Shown one piece after another: positions 48,642 through 58,498 of a DNA stretch of 64,000 bases (the first letter of the stretch is position 1; every line of letters starts with the position of its first letter). Origin of the DNA: Sphingomonas soli NBRC 100801. GTDB lineage: Bacteria > Pseudomonadota > Alphaproteobacteria > Sphingomonadales > Sphingomonadaceae. Location of the stretch: contig NZ_BCTZ01000012.1 in assembly GCF_001591025.1 (NCBI RefSeq), forward strand, positions 124,001 to 188,000, given 5' to 3'. The notes under the pieces were generated by a model that was not told the DNA's origin, did no database searches, and worked only from the letters and a program-made list of their open reading frames with translations. The position numbers and the translations under genes are program-made.

Positions 48642-49442
48642 ATGACCCAGGCACCCATACGAATCGGCATTGGCGGCTGGACGTTCGAGCCGTGGCGCGG
48701 GGGCGCATTCTATCCCGCGGGACTGAGCCAGAAGAAGGAACTGGAATATGCGAGCCGCGCGCTGACGGCGATCGAGGTGAACGGCACCTATTATTCGAGC
48801 TTCAAGCCACAGACTTTCGAGAATTGGGCCGCCGCTGCGCCCGAAGGCTTTGTCTTCACGGTGAAGGGATCGCGATTTTGCACCAATCGCAAGGTGCTTG
48901 CCGAAGCCGGCGAATCGGTTTCGCGCTTCGTGGGGCAGGGGATCACTGCGCTAGGCGAGAAGCTGGGCCCGATCTTCTGGCAGTTCATGGCGACCAAGAA
49001 ATTCGAGCAGGATGATTTCCAGGCGTTCCTGGATCTGCTGCCGGCCAAGCAGGACGGCATCGCGCTGCGCCACGCGATCCAGGTACGCCATGAGAGCTTT
49101 GCGGTGCCCGAATTCGTCGCGATGTGCCGAAAGGCGGGCGTCGCGATCGTCTATGCAGATTCGCCGACCTATCCCGCGATCGCCGATCTCACGGGTGACT
49201 TTGTCTATGCGCGGCTGGAGGCTGGCGAGGACGACAACCCGCGTTGCTATCCGGAAAGCGAGTTTCCACGCTGGATCGAGGCGGCGAAGGTCTGGGCGCG
49301 GGGTGGACGGCCCGAGGGCCTGCCTTACGTGCTGGACGAAGAGCCGCCCGCGAAACCGCGTGAGACGTTCATCTTCTTCATCCACGGCGGCAAGGTTCGC
49401 GCCCCTGCGGCGGCGCAGGCGCTGATCGCGGCGCTGGCCTGA
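48642..49442 (+). CDS. DUF72 domain protein (YecE family)
   Basis: 266-residue TIM-barrel protein of the DUF72 family: IRIGIGGWTFEPWRGGAFYP at the start, the AIEVNGTYYSSFKP strand and GPIFWQFMATKKF. Members are widespread and structurally like phosphate- or metal-binding barrels, but no reaction is established. The start MTQAP at 48642 follows the gap of 114 bp after the divergent acyltransferase. The next gene begins 5 bases after its stop. Confidence 0.9.
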   Translation: MTQAPIRIGIGGWTFEPWRGGAFYPAGLSQKKELEYASRALTAIEVNGTYYSSFKPQTFENWAAAAPEGFVFTVKGSRFCTNRKVLAEAGESVSRFVGQGITALGEKLGPIFWQFMATKKFEQDDFQAFLDLLPAKQDGIALRHAIQVRHESFAVPEFVAMCRKAGVAIVYADSPTYPAIADLTGDFVYARLEAGEDDNPRCYPESEFPRWIEAAKVWARGGRPEGLPYVLDEEPPAKPRETFIFFIHGGKVRAPAAAQALIAALA

Positions 49443-49447
49443 TCGCG

Positions 49448-50713
49448 ATGCGGATATTGCTGCTGGGGGCGGGCGGCTTTATCGGGCGCCAAATCCTTGC
49501 CGAGCTGGCGGCGCACCGCCATGCCGTGACGGCGGTCATGCGCAGTCCTGCGACGCTCGGCGAGGCTAAAGTCGTGCCGCGCGACCTGGCAAAGATGACC
49601 GATCCTTCCGACTGGCAAGGCCTGGTCGAGGGTCAGGATATGATCGTCAACGCGGCCGGCATCCTGCGCGGGCCGACCATGGATGCGATCCATCACGAAA
49701 TGCCGCGTGCGCTCCATGCGGCGGCGAGGCAGGCGGGGGTGCGCCGCATCGTCCTGCTCTCCGCGATCAGCGCGCGGGCGGATGTCGCCACCGATTATGC
49801 GCGCTCCAAGCTGGCGGGCGAGCAGGCGCTGCGCGAAAGCGGGGTCGCCTGGACGATTCTGCGCCCCTCTCTGGTTTATGGCGAAGGAAGCTATGGCGGC
49901 ACTTCGTTGCTGCGCGGCCTGGCGGGGCTGCCCTGGTTCGTGCCCCTGCCGGGAAAGGGCGACTTTGCATTCACGCCGCTCCATGTCGCAGATCTGGCGC
50001 GTGCGGTGCGCGAGGTTTGCGAACGGGGCAGCTTCGCGGGGCAGGTGATCGAACCCGTTGGGCCTGAGACGCTCAGCCTGCGCGATCTGCTTGGACGCTA
50101 TCGGGCCTGGCTGGGGCTTGGCCGTGCGCGTTTCCTGAGTGTGCCGATGCCTGTCATGCGTTTGCTGGGACGTTTCGGCGATCTTACCGGTAGCGGCCCG
50201 ATCGCAAGCAACAGCCTGACGCAAATGGTGGCGGGCAACAGCGGGGACAGCAGCGCCTTTGCTGATGCAATGGGCTGGACTCCGCGCAGCCTGGATTCGG
50301 CGCTGCATCTGCGGCCGGCGGGCGTGCAGGACCGCTGGCATGCGCGGCTCTTCTTTCTCGTTCCAGCGATCAAGGCGGTGCTGGTGCTGCTCTGGGTTTC
50401 CTCTGCGCTGCTGGGGCTGTTCGGTGGCACGGCGGCAACGGCGGAACTGGTTCGCGCGCTCGGTATCACGTCTGGTGCTGGCGAAGCGCTGCGTATCGGC
50501 GGAGGCCTTCTCGATCTCGGCATCGCTGCCTTGCTGCTGACGGATCGCGTCCGGCTGGCGACGCCGGCGCAGTGCGGTGCGATAATCGGGTACACATTGG
50601 TCCTGAGCGCAGCGCAGCCCGGGTTGTGGCTCGATCCCCTGGGGCCCCTGCTCAAGAACCTGCCGATCCTGGCGCTGGTGCTGGTATATGGCGTGATCGG
50701 GGAGCGGCGCTGA
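49448..50713 (+). CDS. SDR-type NAD(P)-binding protein fused to a DoxX-like membrane domain
   Basis: 421 residues with two parts. The first 290 are an atypical SDR (NmrA/UDP-sugar epimerase-like) with GAGGFIGRQ at residues 7-15 and the YARSKLAGEQAL segment in place of YxxxK. The last 120 contain four membrane helices (IKAVLVLLWVSSALLGLFGG onward) like DoxX/DUF4166-type domains. This anchors the reductase to the inner membrane, perhaps acting on quinones or lipids. The stop shares a base with the DUF2269 start (TGATG). Confidence 0.85.
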   Translation: MRILLLGAGGFIGRQILAELAAHRHAVTAVMRSPATLGEAKVVPRDLAKMTDPSDWQGLVEGQDMIVNAAGILRGPTMDAIHHEMPRALHAAARQAGVRRIVLLSAISARADVATDYARSKLAGEQALRESGVAWTILRPSLVYGEGSYGGTSLLRGLAGLPWFVPLPGKGDFAFTPLHVADLARAVREVCERGSFAGQVIEPVGPETLSLRDLLGRYRAWLGLGRARFLSVPMPVMRLLGRFGDLTGSGPIASNSLTQMVAGNSGDSSAFADAMGWTPRSLDSALHLRPAGVQDRWHARLFFLVPAIKAVLVLLWVSSALLGLFGGTAATAELVRALGITSGAGEALRIGGGLLDLGIAALLLTDRVRLATPAQCGAIIGYTLVLSAAQPGLWLDPLGPLLKNLPILALVLVYGVIGERR

Positions 50714-51186
50714 TGGATCTCTATCTGCTGGTCAAATGGGTGCATATTCTCAGCAGCACCATATTGTTCGGCTTCGGTGCTGGCACGGCCTGGTATCTGT
50801 GGAACGCGCACCTCACCCGTGACCCGGCGATCGTCGCGCCTGTAGGGCGCATGGTGGTGCGCGCTGACTGGATCTTCACGGGTTCGAGCGGGGTGGTGCA
50901 GCCATTGAGCGGTCTGTGGCTGGCGCATCACGCTGGCTGGCCGCTGAGCACGCCCTGGCTGTTGGTCTCGATCGGGCTGTATCTGCTTGCCTTCGCCTGC
51001 TGGGTGCCCGTGGTCCGCCTCCAGATCGTCGCGCAGCGGCTGGCCGCCCAGGCACAGATCAGCGGTCAGCCGCTTGGGCCGGACTATCACCGGGCGATGC
51101 GCTGGTGGTTCGCGCTCGGCTGGCCGGCCTTTCTGGGGCTTCTCGGCGTCTTCTGGCTGATGGTCGCCAAGCCGGAGCTTTGGTGA
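50713..51186 (+). CDS. DUF2269 family integral membrane protein
   Basis: 157 residues, four membrane helices. MDLYLLVKWVHILSSTILFG at the start carries a membrane His, and the pattern resembles the HemJ/CopD group of small membrane proteins. Function unknown. Translationally coupled to the SDR fusion, so the two likely work together at the membrane; that is inference. It converges on the CoA-transferase gene 5 bases away. Confidence 0.85.
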   Translation: MDLYLLVKWVHILSSTILFGFGAGTAWYLWNAHLTRDPAIVAPVGRMVVRADWIFTGSSGVVQPLSGLWLAHHAGWPLSTPWLLVSIGLYLLAFACWVPVVRLQIVAQRLAAQAQISGQPLGPDYHRAMRWWFALGWPAFLGLLGVFWLMVAKPELW

Positions 51187-51190
51187 GCGT

Positions 51191-52297
51191 TTAGCGCCGC
51201 GGGCTCGGTTTGTCCGAAACCATGCGCTCGCCATCGATCACGATCGGGCTGGCGAGCCCGGGCACGCCGTCGCGCAGTATCTGCATGCCGCGCGCGATCA
51301 CCTGCGGATCGGCGAACACTTCGGCGATGTTGTTGATCGGGCCGGCGGGGACGCCTGCGGCCTCCAGCGCCTCGTAGAGATCGGCCTTTCGCCATTCGAG
51401 GATCGCGCGGGTCAGCGCCGGGATCAGCGTATCGCGATTCGCCACGCGGCCTGGGTTGGTAGCGAAGCGCGGATCATCGGCCAGATCGAGCTTGAGGATC
51501 GAGCACAATTTGCGGAACTGCGAATCATTGCCGACCGCGACGATCAGCTCGCCATCGGCACAGGCGAAGGCCTGGTACGGCACGAGATTGGCGTGTCCAT
51601 TGCCCATCCGGCTGGGGATCTTGGCAGGGTCCGCCATCCAGTTGAGCGCCTGATTGGCGAGCACACCCACCTGCGTGTCGAGCAGCGCCATGTCGATATG
51701 TGCGCCCTTGCCCGTGACGTCACGACGCCGCAGCGCCGATAGGATCGCCACCGCCGAATAGACACCGGTGAAGATGTCGGCATAGGCGACGCCGGCCTTT
51801 TGCGGTGGGCCATCCGGCTCGCCGGTGAGCGACATCGCGCCGCCCATGCCCTGGATGATGAAGTCGTATCCGGCGCGCGCCGCATAGGGGCCGCCCTGCC
51901 CGAAGCCGGTGATCGAGCAGACCACCAGCCGCGGATGCGCGGCGATCAGGCTGGCGGCGTCGAGGCCATATTTGGCGAGCCCCCCCACCTTGTAATTCTC
52001 GATCACCACATCGGCCCCGGCGATCAGCGCGCGGACCTCCGCCTGTCCATCGGGCGTGGCGATGTCGATCGCGCGGCTCCTCTTCCCCCGATTACAAGCG
52101 TGGAAATAGGCCGCGTCGAGATTGGTGCCGTCGGGCGCGTGGAGGAAGGGCGGGCCCCAGTGGCGCGTGTCGTCGCCCGCGCCGGGGCGCTCGATCTTGA
52201 TGACCTCCGCGCCCAGATCGGCGAGCAATTGTCCGCACCACGGTCCGGCCAGGATCCGGGCGAGCTCGACGACCTTGATTCCGGCCAGGGGCTTCAT
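51191..52297 (-). CDS. class III (CaiB/BaiF) CoA-transferase
   Basis: 368 residues of the formyl-CoA/carnitine CoA-transferase family. The catalytic Asp174 is in AYADIFTGVY, with GPWCGQLLADLGAEVIKIERP at the N-terminus. Position in the same run as glutaryl-CoA dehydrogenase suggests succinyl-CoA:glutarate CoA-transferase (as human SUGCT), which would make glutaryl-CoA for that enzyme. It overlaps the GNAT gene by 4 bases at its start. Confidence 0.93.
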   Translation of the reverse strand: MKPLAGIKVVELARILAGPWCGQLLADLGAEVIKIERPGAGDDTRHWGPPFLHAPDGTNLDAAYFHACNRGKRSRAIDIATPDGQAEVRALIAGADVVIENYKVGGLAKYGLDAASLIAAHPRLVVCSITGFGQGGPYAARAGYDFIIQGMGGAMSLTGEPDGPPQKAGVAYADIFTGVYSAVAILSALRRRDVTGKGAHIDMALLDTQVGVLANQALNWMADPAKIPSRMGNGHANLVPYQAFACADGELIVAVGNDSQFRKLCSILKLDLADDPRFATNPGRVANRDTLIPALTRAILEWRKADLYEALEAAGVPAGPINNIAEVFADPQVIARGMQILRDGVPGLASPIVIDGERMVSDKPSPRR

Positions 52298-52821
52298 GCC
52301 TGCGGGCCCTCGCCTCGCGCGATCACGTAATAGACATGGTCGGGCAGCAAGCTGCCGTCGCCACGTTCGATCCGGCCCTCGACAAGCACCCCGCCGATTT
52401 TCTCCATCGCCTTGCGCGAGCGGAGATTGTCCCGCCCCACGACGAACACCGCGCCCCGCACGGAGCGATGGATGTGATCGAGCATCAGCCGCTTGATCTC
52501 GCGATTATATGTTCCGCCCCAATAGTTGCGGGCGATGAAGGTCCAGCCGATCTCCACCTCATCGCGCGCGGCATCGGGAAAGGCATAGCGGCTGGCACCG
52601 ATCACCTTGCCGCTCGCTTTGTCGCGGATGGTGAGGCCGCCGCCGCTTGCAAGCGCATCCTCGAAATAGCGGCGAAACACATCTTCCTGCCAGCGATCGT
52701 GCGCGGGATGCACTTCCCAGATCAGCGGATCGGACGCGACCGCGAACAGTTCGTCCCAATCCTCGGCCACGGTCGGCCGGATCGTGACAAGATCGCCCTC
52801 GAGCCTCGGCTGGTGATCCAT
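52294..52821 (-). CDS. GNAT-family N-acetyltransferase
   Basis: 175-residue acetyltransferase of the RimJ/RimL type: an N-terminal DHQPRLEGDLVTIRP, IGASRYAF strand, EIGWTFIARNYWGGTYN and the late NLRSRKAMEKIGG helix that closes on CoA. Substrate unknown. It sits between glutaryl-CoA dehydrogenase (1-base overlap) and the CoA-transferase (4-base overlap), an odd guest in a catabolic pair. Confidence 0.9.
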   Translation of the reverse strand: MDHQPRLEGDLVTIRPTVAEDWDELFAVASDPLIWEVHPAHDRWQEDVFRRYFEDALASGGGLTIRDKASGKVIGASRYAFPDAARDEVEIGWTFIARNYWGGTYNREIKRLMLDHIHRSVRGAVFVVGRDNLRSRKAMEKIGGVLVEGRIERGDGSLLPDHVYYVIARGEGPQA

Positions 52822-54005
52822 CAGAACGCAGCGATCCCGGTGATCGCCCGGCCGAGGATCAGGCCGTGCACGTCATGGGTTCCCTCATAGGTGTTCACCG
52901 TCTCGAGGTTGATCGCGTGGCGCATCACATGGAATTCGGCGGAGATGCCGTTGCCGCCATGCATGTCGCGCGCGATGCGGGCGATTTCCAGCGCCTTGCC
53001 GCAATTGTTGCGCTTGATGATGCTGATCGCCTCGGGCGCGAGCGTGCCATCGTCGAACATCCGGCCGCATCGCAGCGCGGCCTGTAGCCCAAGCGCGATC
53101 TCGGTCTCCATGTTGGCGAGCTTCAGCTGGACGAGCTGCGTGGCCGCCAGCGGACGGCCGAACTGGGCGCGATCAAGCGTATATTGGCGAGCGGCGTGCA
53201 TACAGGCTTCCGCCGCGCCCATGCTGCCCCATGCGATGCCATAACGCGCGCGATTCAGGCAGCCAAACGGGCCTTTCAGTCCCTGCACGTCTGGGAGCAG
53301 CGCATCCTCGCTCACCTCGACGCCGTCCATCACGATCTCTCCGGTGATCGACGCGCGCAGGCTCAATTTGCCTTCGATCTTGGGGGTCGAAAGCCCGGCC
53401 ATGCCGCGTTCGAGCACGAAGCCCTTGATCCCGCCGCCGTGATGATCGGACTTTGCCCAGACGACCATGACATCGGCGATCGGTGAATTTGTGATCCACA
53501 TCTTGGATCCGGTCAGGCGGTATCCGTTCGCGGTCTTCTCGGCGCGGGTGCGCATCCCACCGGGATCCGATCCAGCATCGGGCTCGGTGAGGCCGAAACA
53601 GCCGACCCATTCGCCGCTGGCCAGCTTGGGCAGATATTTCCGCTTCTGCTCCTCGGTCCCGTAGGCGTTGATCGGGTGCATGACGAGCGAGCTCTGTACC
53701 GACATGGCGCTGCGATAGCCCGAATCGACCCGCTCCACTTCGCGCGCCACGAGGCCATAGGCGACATAGCCAAGCCCTGCTCCGCCATAGGTTTCGGGAA
53801 TCGTCGCGCCGAGCAGCCCGAGCGCGCCCATCTCGCGCATGATTTCGCGGTCGAAATCCTCATCGAGAAACGCACGCGTGACGCGCGGCAGCAATTCCCC
53901 CTGCGCGTAATCGCGCGCGGCATCGCGTACCATCCGCTCTTCGTCGGTCAGTTGCGCATCGAGTCCGAACGGATCCTGCCAGTCGAACCGGCCCATCTCA
54001 GCCAT
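52821..54005 (-). CDS. gcdH: acyl-CoA dehydrogenase, glutaryl-CoA dehydrogenase type
   Basis: 394-residue FAD enzyme, best matched to glutaryl-CoA dehydrogenase (glutaryl-CoA to crotonyl-CoA and CO2, lysine and tryptophan breakdown). The catalytic Glu374 is in [10 protein letters not shown], and [16 protein letters not shown] and [11 protein letters not shown] are typical. Electrons go to the EtfAB flavoprotein encoded at 5.4-7.0 kb. It lies 39 bases after the mitofilin-like gene. Confidence 0.93.
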   Translation of the reverse strand: MAEMGRFDWQDPFGLDAQLTDEERMVRDAARDYAQGELLPRVTRAFLDEDFDREIMREMGALGLLGATIPETYGGAGLGYVAYGLVAREVERVDSGYRSAMSVQSSLVMHPINAYGTEEQKRKYLPKLASGEWVGCFGLTEPDAGSDPGGMRTRAEKTANGYRLTGSKMWITNSPIADVMVVWAKSDHHGGGIKGFVLERGMAGLSTPKIEGKLSLRASITGEIVMDGVEVSEDALLPDVQGLKGPFGCLNRARYGIAWGSMGAAEACMHAARQYTLDRAQFGRPLAATQLVQLKLANMETEIALGLQAALRCGRMFDDGTLAPEAISIIKRNNCGKALEIARIARDMHGGNGISAEFHVMRHAINLETVNTYEGTHDVHGLILGRAITGIAAF

Positions 54006-54044
54006 GAAAGTCTTTCCTCAATTATCCGGCTCGCGCCGCGTATC

Positions 54045-54872
54045 TCAATCTACGGGCGTCTGCCCGGCCGCGACGGGCACTGCCACCGCCGCACGCTCGA
54101 TTTCGGAAAGCGCGCGTCGCGCCGCGACATACCGCCTTGCCGCGGCGGTCCAGCTTTCGGCGCTGGCCGCGCCCGGCATGTGCGCCACTTCGGCGAGCGC
54201 GGTTTCGACATCACCCGCATCGATCGCGCGGCGCGCACGGCGCAGTCGGTCGCTGGGGCGTGGGCTCGGCGAATCGGAGGCTCTGATCACCACCATATCG
54301 CCCAGCATCCGCCGCGCGCTGGTCCACAGGCTGTCATCGGGACCGGTTCCGAGCCGGGGGGCGATCGTCTCCAGCGCAAGGCGTAGATCCTCGAGTGTCA
54401 CGGGCTGGGCCGCGACCTGGACGATCGCGGCGACCGACTCGCTGTTCGCCTCGCCGAAACGGGCGCGCAACGCATGCTCCAGCACACCCAGCGGCTGGCC
54501 GCGCTCCACCGCGCGCCGCACCGCGAAGGCGATCATCAGTCGCTCGGCCTGCGTCGCGTAGCTGGCGGCGTGGCGCGCGCTGCCGTCCAGCTCGCGAATA
54601 CGCATATCGAGTATGTCCAGCTTGCCGGCGAGCATCGCCTCGCGCGCATTGAGCGTCGCCAGATCGGTGCCGGGCGGTAGCGCCGCGACGGGCTGCGCCG
54701 GGGGCTGCACCACCGGCTGGGCCACCGGCACCACCGGAACGGCAGGCGCCCGGTGAAAGCCGCCGCCAAGCTGCACGGCGCCCAGCGCCACGGCCAGACC
54801 GCCCAGAAAGGCGAGGCCGCCGATCAGGCTGGAATTGCGAAACAGCGGGGTGCGCTGGGGCTCGTCGCTCAT
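54045..54872 (-). CDS. mitofilin/Mic60-like inner-membrane protein (COG4223 type)
   Basis: 275 residues: a short cytoplasmic head, one membrane helix (about residues 14-36), a Pro-rich stretch (40-65), helical and likely coiled-coil middle, and a C-terminal segment VTLEDLRLALETIAPRLG like the mitofilin signature. Alphaproteobacterial Mic60 genes are known next to hemC/hemD, as here, and shape intracytoplasmic membranes or bridge to the outer membrane. Start at MSDEPQRT. The call rests on weak sequence plus strong context. Confidence 0.75.
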   Translation of the reverse strand: MSDEPQRTPLFRNSSLIGGLAFLGGLAVALGAVQLGGGFHRAPAVPVVPVAQPVVQPPAQPVAALPPGTDLATLNAREAMLAGKLDILDMRIRELDGSARHAASYATQAERLMIAFAVRRAVERGQPLGVLEHALRARFGEANSESVAAIVQVAAQPVTLEDLRLALETIAPRLGTGPDDSLWTSARRMLGDMVVIRASDSPSPRPSDRLRRARRAIDAGDVETALAEVAHMPGAASAESWTAAARRYVAARRALSEIERAAVAVPVAAGQTPVD

Positions 54873-54903
54873 GCCCGCCTTATTCGCGCCCAAGCCTGCC
54901 GGG

Positions 54904-55566
54904 TCAATCGGCGAGCGCCAAAGCGGCGGCGATCATCTGCTCGCTCGAAGGCTCTCGCGCCACGACGATGCGTTCCCAGCCTTCGCCTGCCGCCCGGGCG
55001 ACGGCCTCGCTGATCGCGACCAGGGTGATGTTGTCCCGGCGGCGCACGATCTCGCCCAGTCGCGCCGCGGCGCGCGCCGACTGGACCATAGCAACCGATC
55101 CGTCGAGTTCGGCCGCCGCTTCGGGTGAGACCGGCAGCGGCTCGCTCGCGTAAACGGGGATGACCTGCGCGACGATCCCGCTTGAATGCGCGGTGCGCTC
55201 GCGCCCGGCGAGGTGCAGCGCGCGCCGCACCCCGGCTGCCTCGACGCGCGCCAGCAAATTCTCCGCGCCCGAATCGCCATTGGTCACCACCCGGAAGCCG
55301 AAGCGCCGCGCCGCTTCTCCAGTCACCTTGCCGACCGCATGCACCGGCAAGCCGATCAGCCGGCCAAGCCCCGCGCCGCCATGGCGCACGGCATTTGCGC
55401 TGGTGAGAATCAGCGCGTCGAACCGGCCCGGATCGGGCACGTCCCATGCCAGCGCTTCCGTCTTGAACAATGGCAGGCGGATTATGCGCCTGCCCGCAGC
55501 TTCGATCGCCGAAGCCGTCACCCGATTGCCCGGTTCGGGTCGCAGTACCGCGATTCGCCTGCTCAT
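54904..55566 (-). CDS. hemD: uroporphyrinogen-III synthase
   Basis: 220-residue enzyme that closes hydroxymethylbilane with ring D inversion. Family sequence is divergent, but IAVLRPEPGNRVTA at the start, LILTSANAVR and the position after hemC make the call. The start at 55566 overlaps the hemC stop by 4 bases. The longer frame is inside hemC and rejected. Confidence 0.93.
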   Translation of the reverse strand: MSRRIAVLRPEPGNRVTASAIEAAGRRIIRLPLFKTEALAWDVPDPGRFDALILTSANAVRHGGAGLGRLIGLPVHAVGKVTGEAARRFGFRVVTNGDSGAENLLARVEAAGVRRALHLAGRERTAHSSGIVAQVIPVYASEPLPVSPEAAAELDGSVAMVQSARAAARLGEIVRRRDNITLVAISEAVARAAGEGWERIVVAREPSSEQMIAAALALAD

Positions 55567-56468
55567 CCCTCGAACAATCTTCGCACGGCGTCCGGTGCGC
55601 GCTCCAGCAGCTCGCGAGCCAGTGCAGCGGGTATCGCCGAATCGAGCGGCGCGCCTTCGATCGCGCCATGGACATGCTCCGCGCCATCTTCGGAAAACAG
55701 CTCCGCGGTGAGCGTAAGGATCGCGCCTTCGATCACTGCCAGTGCCGCCACCGGCGAATGGCAATCGGCCTTGAGTGCGGCGAGCAAGGCGCGTTCGGCG
55801 AGGACGCAGGCATGCGTTTCGGGGTGATCGATCGCAGCGAGCAGATTCCGGACGCGAGCATCATCGGCGCGGCATTCCACACCCACCGCGCCCTGCGCGG
55901 GCGCGGGCAGCATCACATTGAGTGGAATACCATGGCCGATATCGTGGCGGTCGAGCCGCTCCAGCCCCGCTGCCGCGAGCAAGGTGGCATCCACCTCACC
56001 GGACGCCAGCTTGGCGAGGCGCGTATCGATATTGCCGCGAAAGAAAATCGTCTGGATATCGGGCCTGATCCGCCGCACCTGCGCCGCCCGCCGGGGCGAA
56101 CTGGTTCCGACAAGTGCCCCCTCGCGCAACGCCGCGATCGATTCGGCACCGATGATCCGGTCCTGCACATTGGCGCGTTTCAGCATCGCGGCGATCGTTA
56201 TCGCATCGGGCCGGAAGGTCTCGACATCCTTCATCGAATGCACCGCGCAGTCGATCTCGTGGGCGAGCAGCGCGCGATCGAGCTCCTTGGTCCAGAGCGC
56301 CTTGCCGCCAATCTCGGAAAGCGGACGGTCCTGCACCTTGTCGCCGGTCGTGCGCACCGTCACGATCTCGCAATCGAGCCCGTGCGCAGCGGCGAGCGCA
56401 TCGCGCACCATATGTGCCTGAGTGAGAGCGAGCGGGGAGCCACGGGTGCCGAGACGAAAACTAGCCAT
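55563..56468 (-). CDS. hemC: hydroxymethylbilane synthase (porphobilinogen deaminase)
   Basis: 301 residues. MASFRLGTRGSPLALTQA at the start, RGNIDTRLAKL, PAPAQGAVGVECR, and the Cys in ADCHSPVAA that carries the dipyrromethane cofactor. With hemD it gives uroporphyrinogen III, the substrate of HemE at 21 kb. It diverges from tsaD over only 27 bp, a typical alphaproteobacterial arrangement. Confidence 0.96.
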   Translation of the reverse strand: MASFRLGTRGSPLALTQAHMVRDALAAAHGLDCEIVTVRTTGDKVQDRPLSEIGGKALWTKELDRALLAHEIDCAVHSMKDVETFRPDAITIAAMLKRANVQDRIIGAESIAALREGALVGTSSPRRAAQVRRIRPDIQTIFFRGNIDTRLAKLASGEVDATLLAAAGLERLDRHDIGHGIPLNVMLPAPAQGAVGVECRADDARVRNLLAAIDHPETHACVLAERALLAALKADCHSPVAALAVIEGAILTLTAELFSEDGAEHVHGAIEGAPLDSAIPAALARELLERAPDAVRRLFEG

Positions 56469-56495
56469 GCTTGCGCTAATGCGCTCGGGGACTAG

Positions 56496-57527
56496 ATGGA
56501 TGCAATGCTGATCCTCGGCCTTGAATCGAGTTGCGACGAGACGGCGGCCGCGCTCGTGACGGGCGACCGCCGCATCCTGGCGCACAAGCTGGCACGGCAG
56601 GAGGAGGCACACCGCCCCTATGGAGGCGTCGTTCCCGAAATCGCCGCACGCGCGCATGTCGAGATGATCGGGCCGCTGGTGGAGCAGGCGCTGGCCGAAG
56701 CCGACGTGACGCTAAGCGAGGTGGACGCCGTGGCGGCGACGGCGGGCCCGGGGCTGATCGGCGGCGTCATGGTGGGTCTGGTCACCGGCAAGGCGCTGGC
56801 GCTGGCGGCGAACAAGCCGCTGATCGCGGTCAACCATCTGGAGGGGCACGCACTGTCGCCGCGCCTGACCGATCCCGATCTGCAATTCCCCTATCTGCTG
56901 CTGCTCGTCTCGGGCGGGCATTGCCAATTGCTGCTTGTCGAGGGGCCGGGCGCTTATCGCCGCCTCGCGACGACGATCGACGATGCGGCGGGGGAAGCAT
57001 TCGACAAGACGGCAAAGCTGCTGGGCCTGGGCTTTCCCGGCGGCCCTGCGGTCGAGGAAGCGGCGCGCCGCGGCGATCCCAGGGCCGTGCCACTGCCGCG
57101 CCCGCTGGTCGGATCGGCCGAGCCGCATTTCTCGTTCGCGGGGCTCAAGAGCGACGTTGCGCGCAAGGCGGGGCAATATGCGGTCGAGGATATGGCCGCT
57201 TCGTTCCAGCAGGCCGTGGTCGATTGCCTGGTCGATCGTACCCGGATCGCGTTGGACAAGGTCACAGCCAGCGCGCTGGTGGTTGCGGGCGGGGTGGCGG
57301 CGAACAAGGCGGTTCGCGGCGCGCTCGAAGCGCTTGCTGCCGAGCATGGCCTGCGATTCGTCGCGCCGCCGCTTTGGCTGTGCACCGATAATGCGGCGAT
57401 GATCGCATGGGCGGGCGCAGAGCGTTTCGCCGCCGGGTTCACCGACCCGCTCGATTTTCCCGCGCGCCCCCGCTGGCCGCTCGATCCAGAGGCGGAAAAG
57501 GTGCGCGGCGCAGGAGTGAAGGCATGA
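56496..57527 (+). CDS. tsaD: tRNA N6-threonylcarbamoyladenosine synthase subunit TsaD
   Basis: 343-residue ASKHA-fold enzyme for t6A37 in ANN-decoding tRNAs. N-terminal [13 protein letters not shown], the metal ligands His114 and His118 in VNHLEGH, and the [14 protein letters not shown] phosphate loop. Met4 (56505) could be the start. It overlaps gpsA by 4 bases. Confidence 0.97.
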   Translation: MDAMLILGLESSCDETAAALVTGDRRILAHKLARQEEAHRPYGGVVPEIAARAHVEMIGPLVEQALAEADVTLSEVDAVAATAGPGLIGGVMVGLVTGKALALAANKPLIAVNHLEGHALSPRLTDPDLQFPYLLLLVSGGHCQLLLVEGPGAYRRLATTIDDAAGEAFDKTAKLLGLGFPGGPAVEEAARRGDPRAVPLPRPLVGSAEPHFSFAGLKSDVARKAGQYAVEDMAASFQQAVVDCLVDRTRIALDKVTASALVVAGGVAANKAVRGALEALAAEHGLRFVAPPLWLCTDNAAMIAWAGAERFAAGFTDPLDFPARPRWPLDPEAEKVRGAGVKA

Positions 57528-58498
57528 AGATCGGTGTCATCGGCGGCGGCGCATGGGGCACCGCGCTGGCACAGGTGGCGGCGCAGGGCGGCCCCGTGAC
57601 GCTCTGGGCACGCGAGCCCGAAGTGGTCGACAGCATCAATAATGCCCACGAGAACACGATGTTCCTCGCGGGCGTGCGGCTGTCGAACGCGATCCGCGCA
57701 ACCGGCGATGCCGCCGATCTGGCGGGGATGGATGCCTTGCTAATCGTGTCCCCCGCCCAGCATGTGCGCGCGGTGCTTTCGGGCATGCAGATTGGCAGCA
57801 CGCCTTTGGTGCTTTGCGCGAAGGGGATCGAAGCCGGCACGCGGCTGCTTGTCGGTGAAGTCGCGCAACAGGTCGCGCCCGATGCGCCGATTGCGGTGCT
57901 TTCGGGGCCGACCTTTGCACATGAAGTGGCACGCGGCCTTCCCACCGCCGTGACGCTGGCCTGTGAGGACGACGCGCTGCGCACGGCGCTGGCCGATCGC
58001 CTCGCGGGGCCGGCTTTCCGCACCTATGCCTCATCAGACGTGACCGGCGCGGAGATTGGCGGGGCGGTGAAGAACGTCCTCGCCATCGCCTGTGGCGTGG
58101 TCGAGGGTGCCGGGCTCGGCCAGAACGCACGCGCCGCCGTTATCGCGCGAGGCTTTGCCGAGATGACGCGCTTCGGCCTCGCGCGCGGCGCGCAGGCCGA
58201 GACGCTGACGGGGCTTTCGGGGCTCGGCGATCTCGTGCTCACCTGTTCCTCCACCGCGTCGCGCAATTTCTCGCTCGGTGTCGGGTTGGGGCAGGGGCGC
58301 AGCGCCGCCGAGTTGATGGCCGATCGCCGCACCGTCGCCGAAGGTGCGTTCACCGCACCGGTGCTTCAGGAGGCGGCGGCGGAGGCGGGCGTGGACATGC
58401 CAGTGTGCGAAGCGGTCTGCGCTCTGCTTTCGGGCAGGCCGGTCGGCGCGGTGATCGAGGCGCTGCTGAGCCGGCCGCTGCGCCCGGAAACGCTGTGA
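57524..58498 (+). CDS. gpsA: glycerol-3-phosphate dehydrogenase (NAD(P)+)
   Basis: Makes sn-glycerol-3-phosphate for phospholipids. 324 residues with [10 protein letters not shown] at the N-terminus, the [13 protein letters not shown] segment, and active-site Lys in [12 protein letters not shown]. The ATG at 57524 overlaps the tsaD stop; its stop overlaps the DUF1697 GTG. tsaD-gpsA is a common pair. Confidence 0.97.
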   Translation: MKIGVIGGGAWGTALAQVAAQGGPVTLWAREPEVVDSINNAHENTMFLAGVRLSNAIRATGDAADLAGMDALLIVSPAQHVRAVLSGMQIGSTPLVLCAKGIEAGTRLLVGEVAQQVAPDAPIAVLSGPTFAHEVARGLPTAVTLACEDDALRTALADRLAGPAFRTYASSDVTGAEIGGAVKNVLAIACGVVEGAGLGQNARAAVIARGFAEMTRFGLARGAQAETLTGLSGLGDLVLTCSSTASRNFSLGVGLGQGRSAAELMADRRTVAEGAFTAPVLQEAAAEAGVDMPVCEAVCALLSGRPVGAVIEALLSRPLRPETL

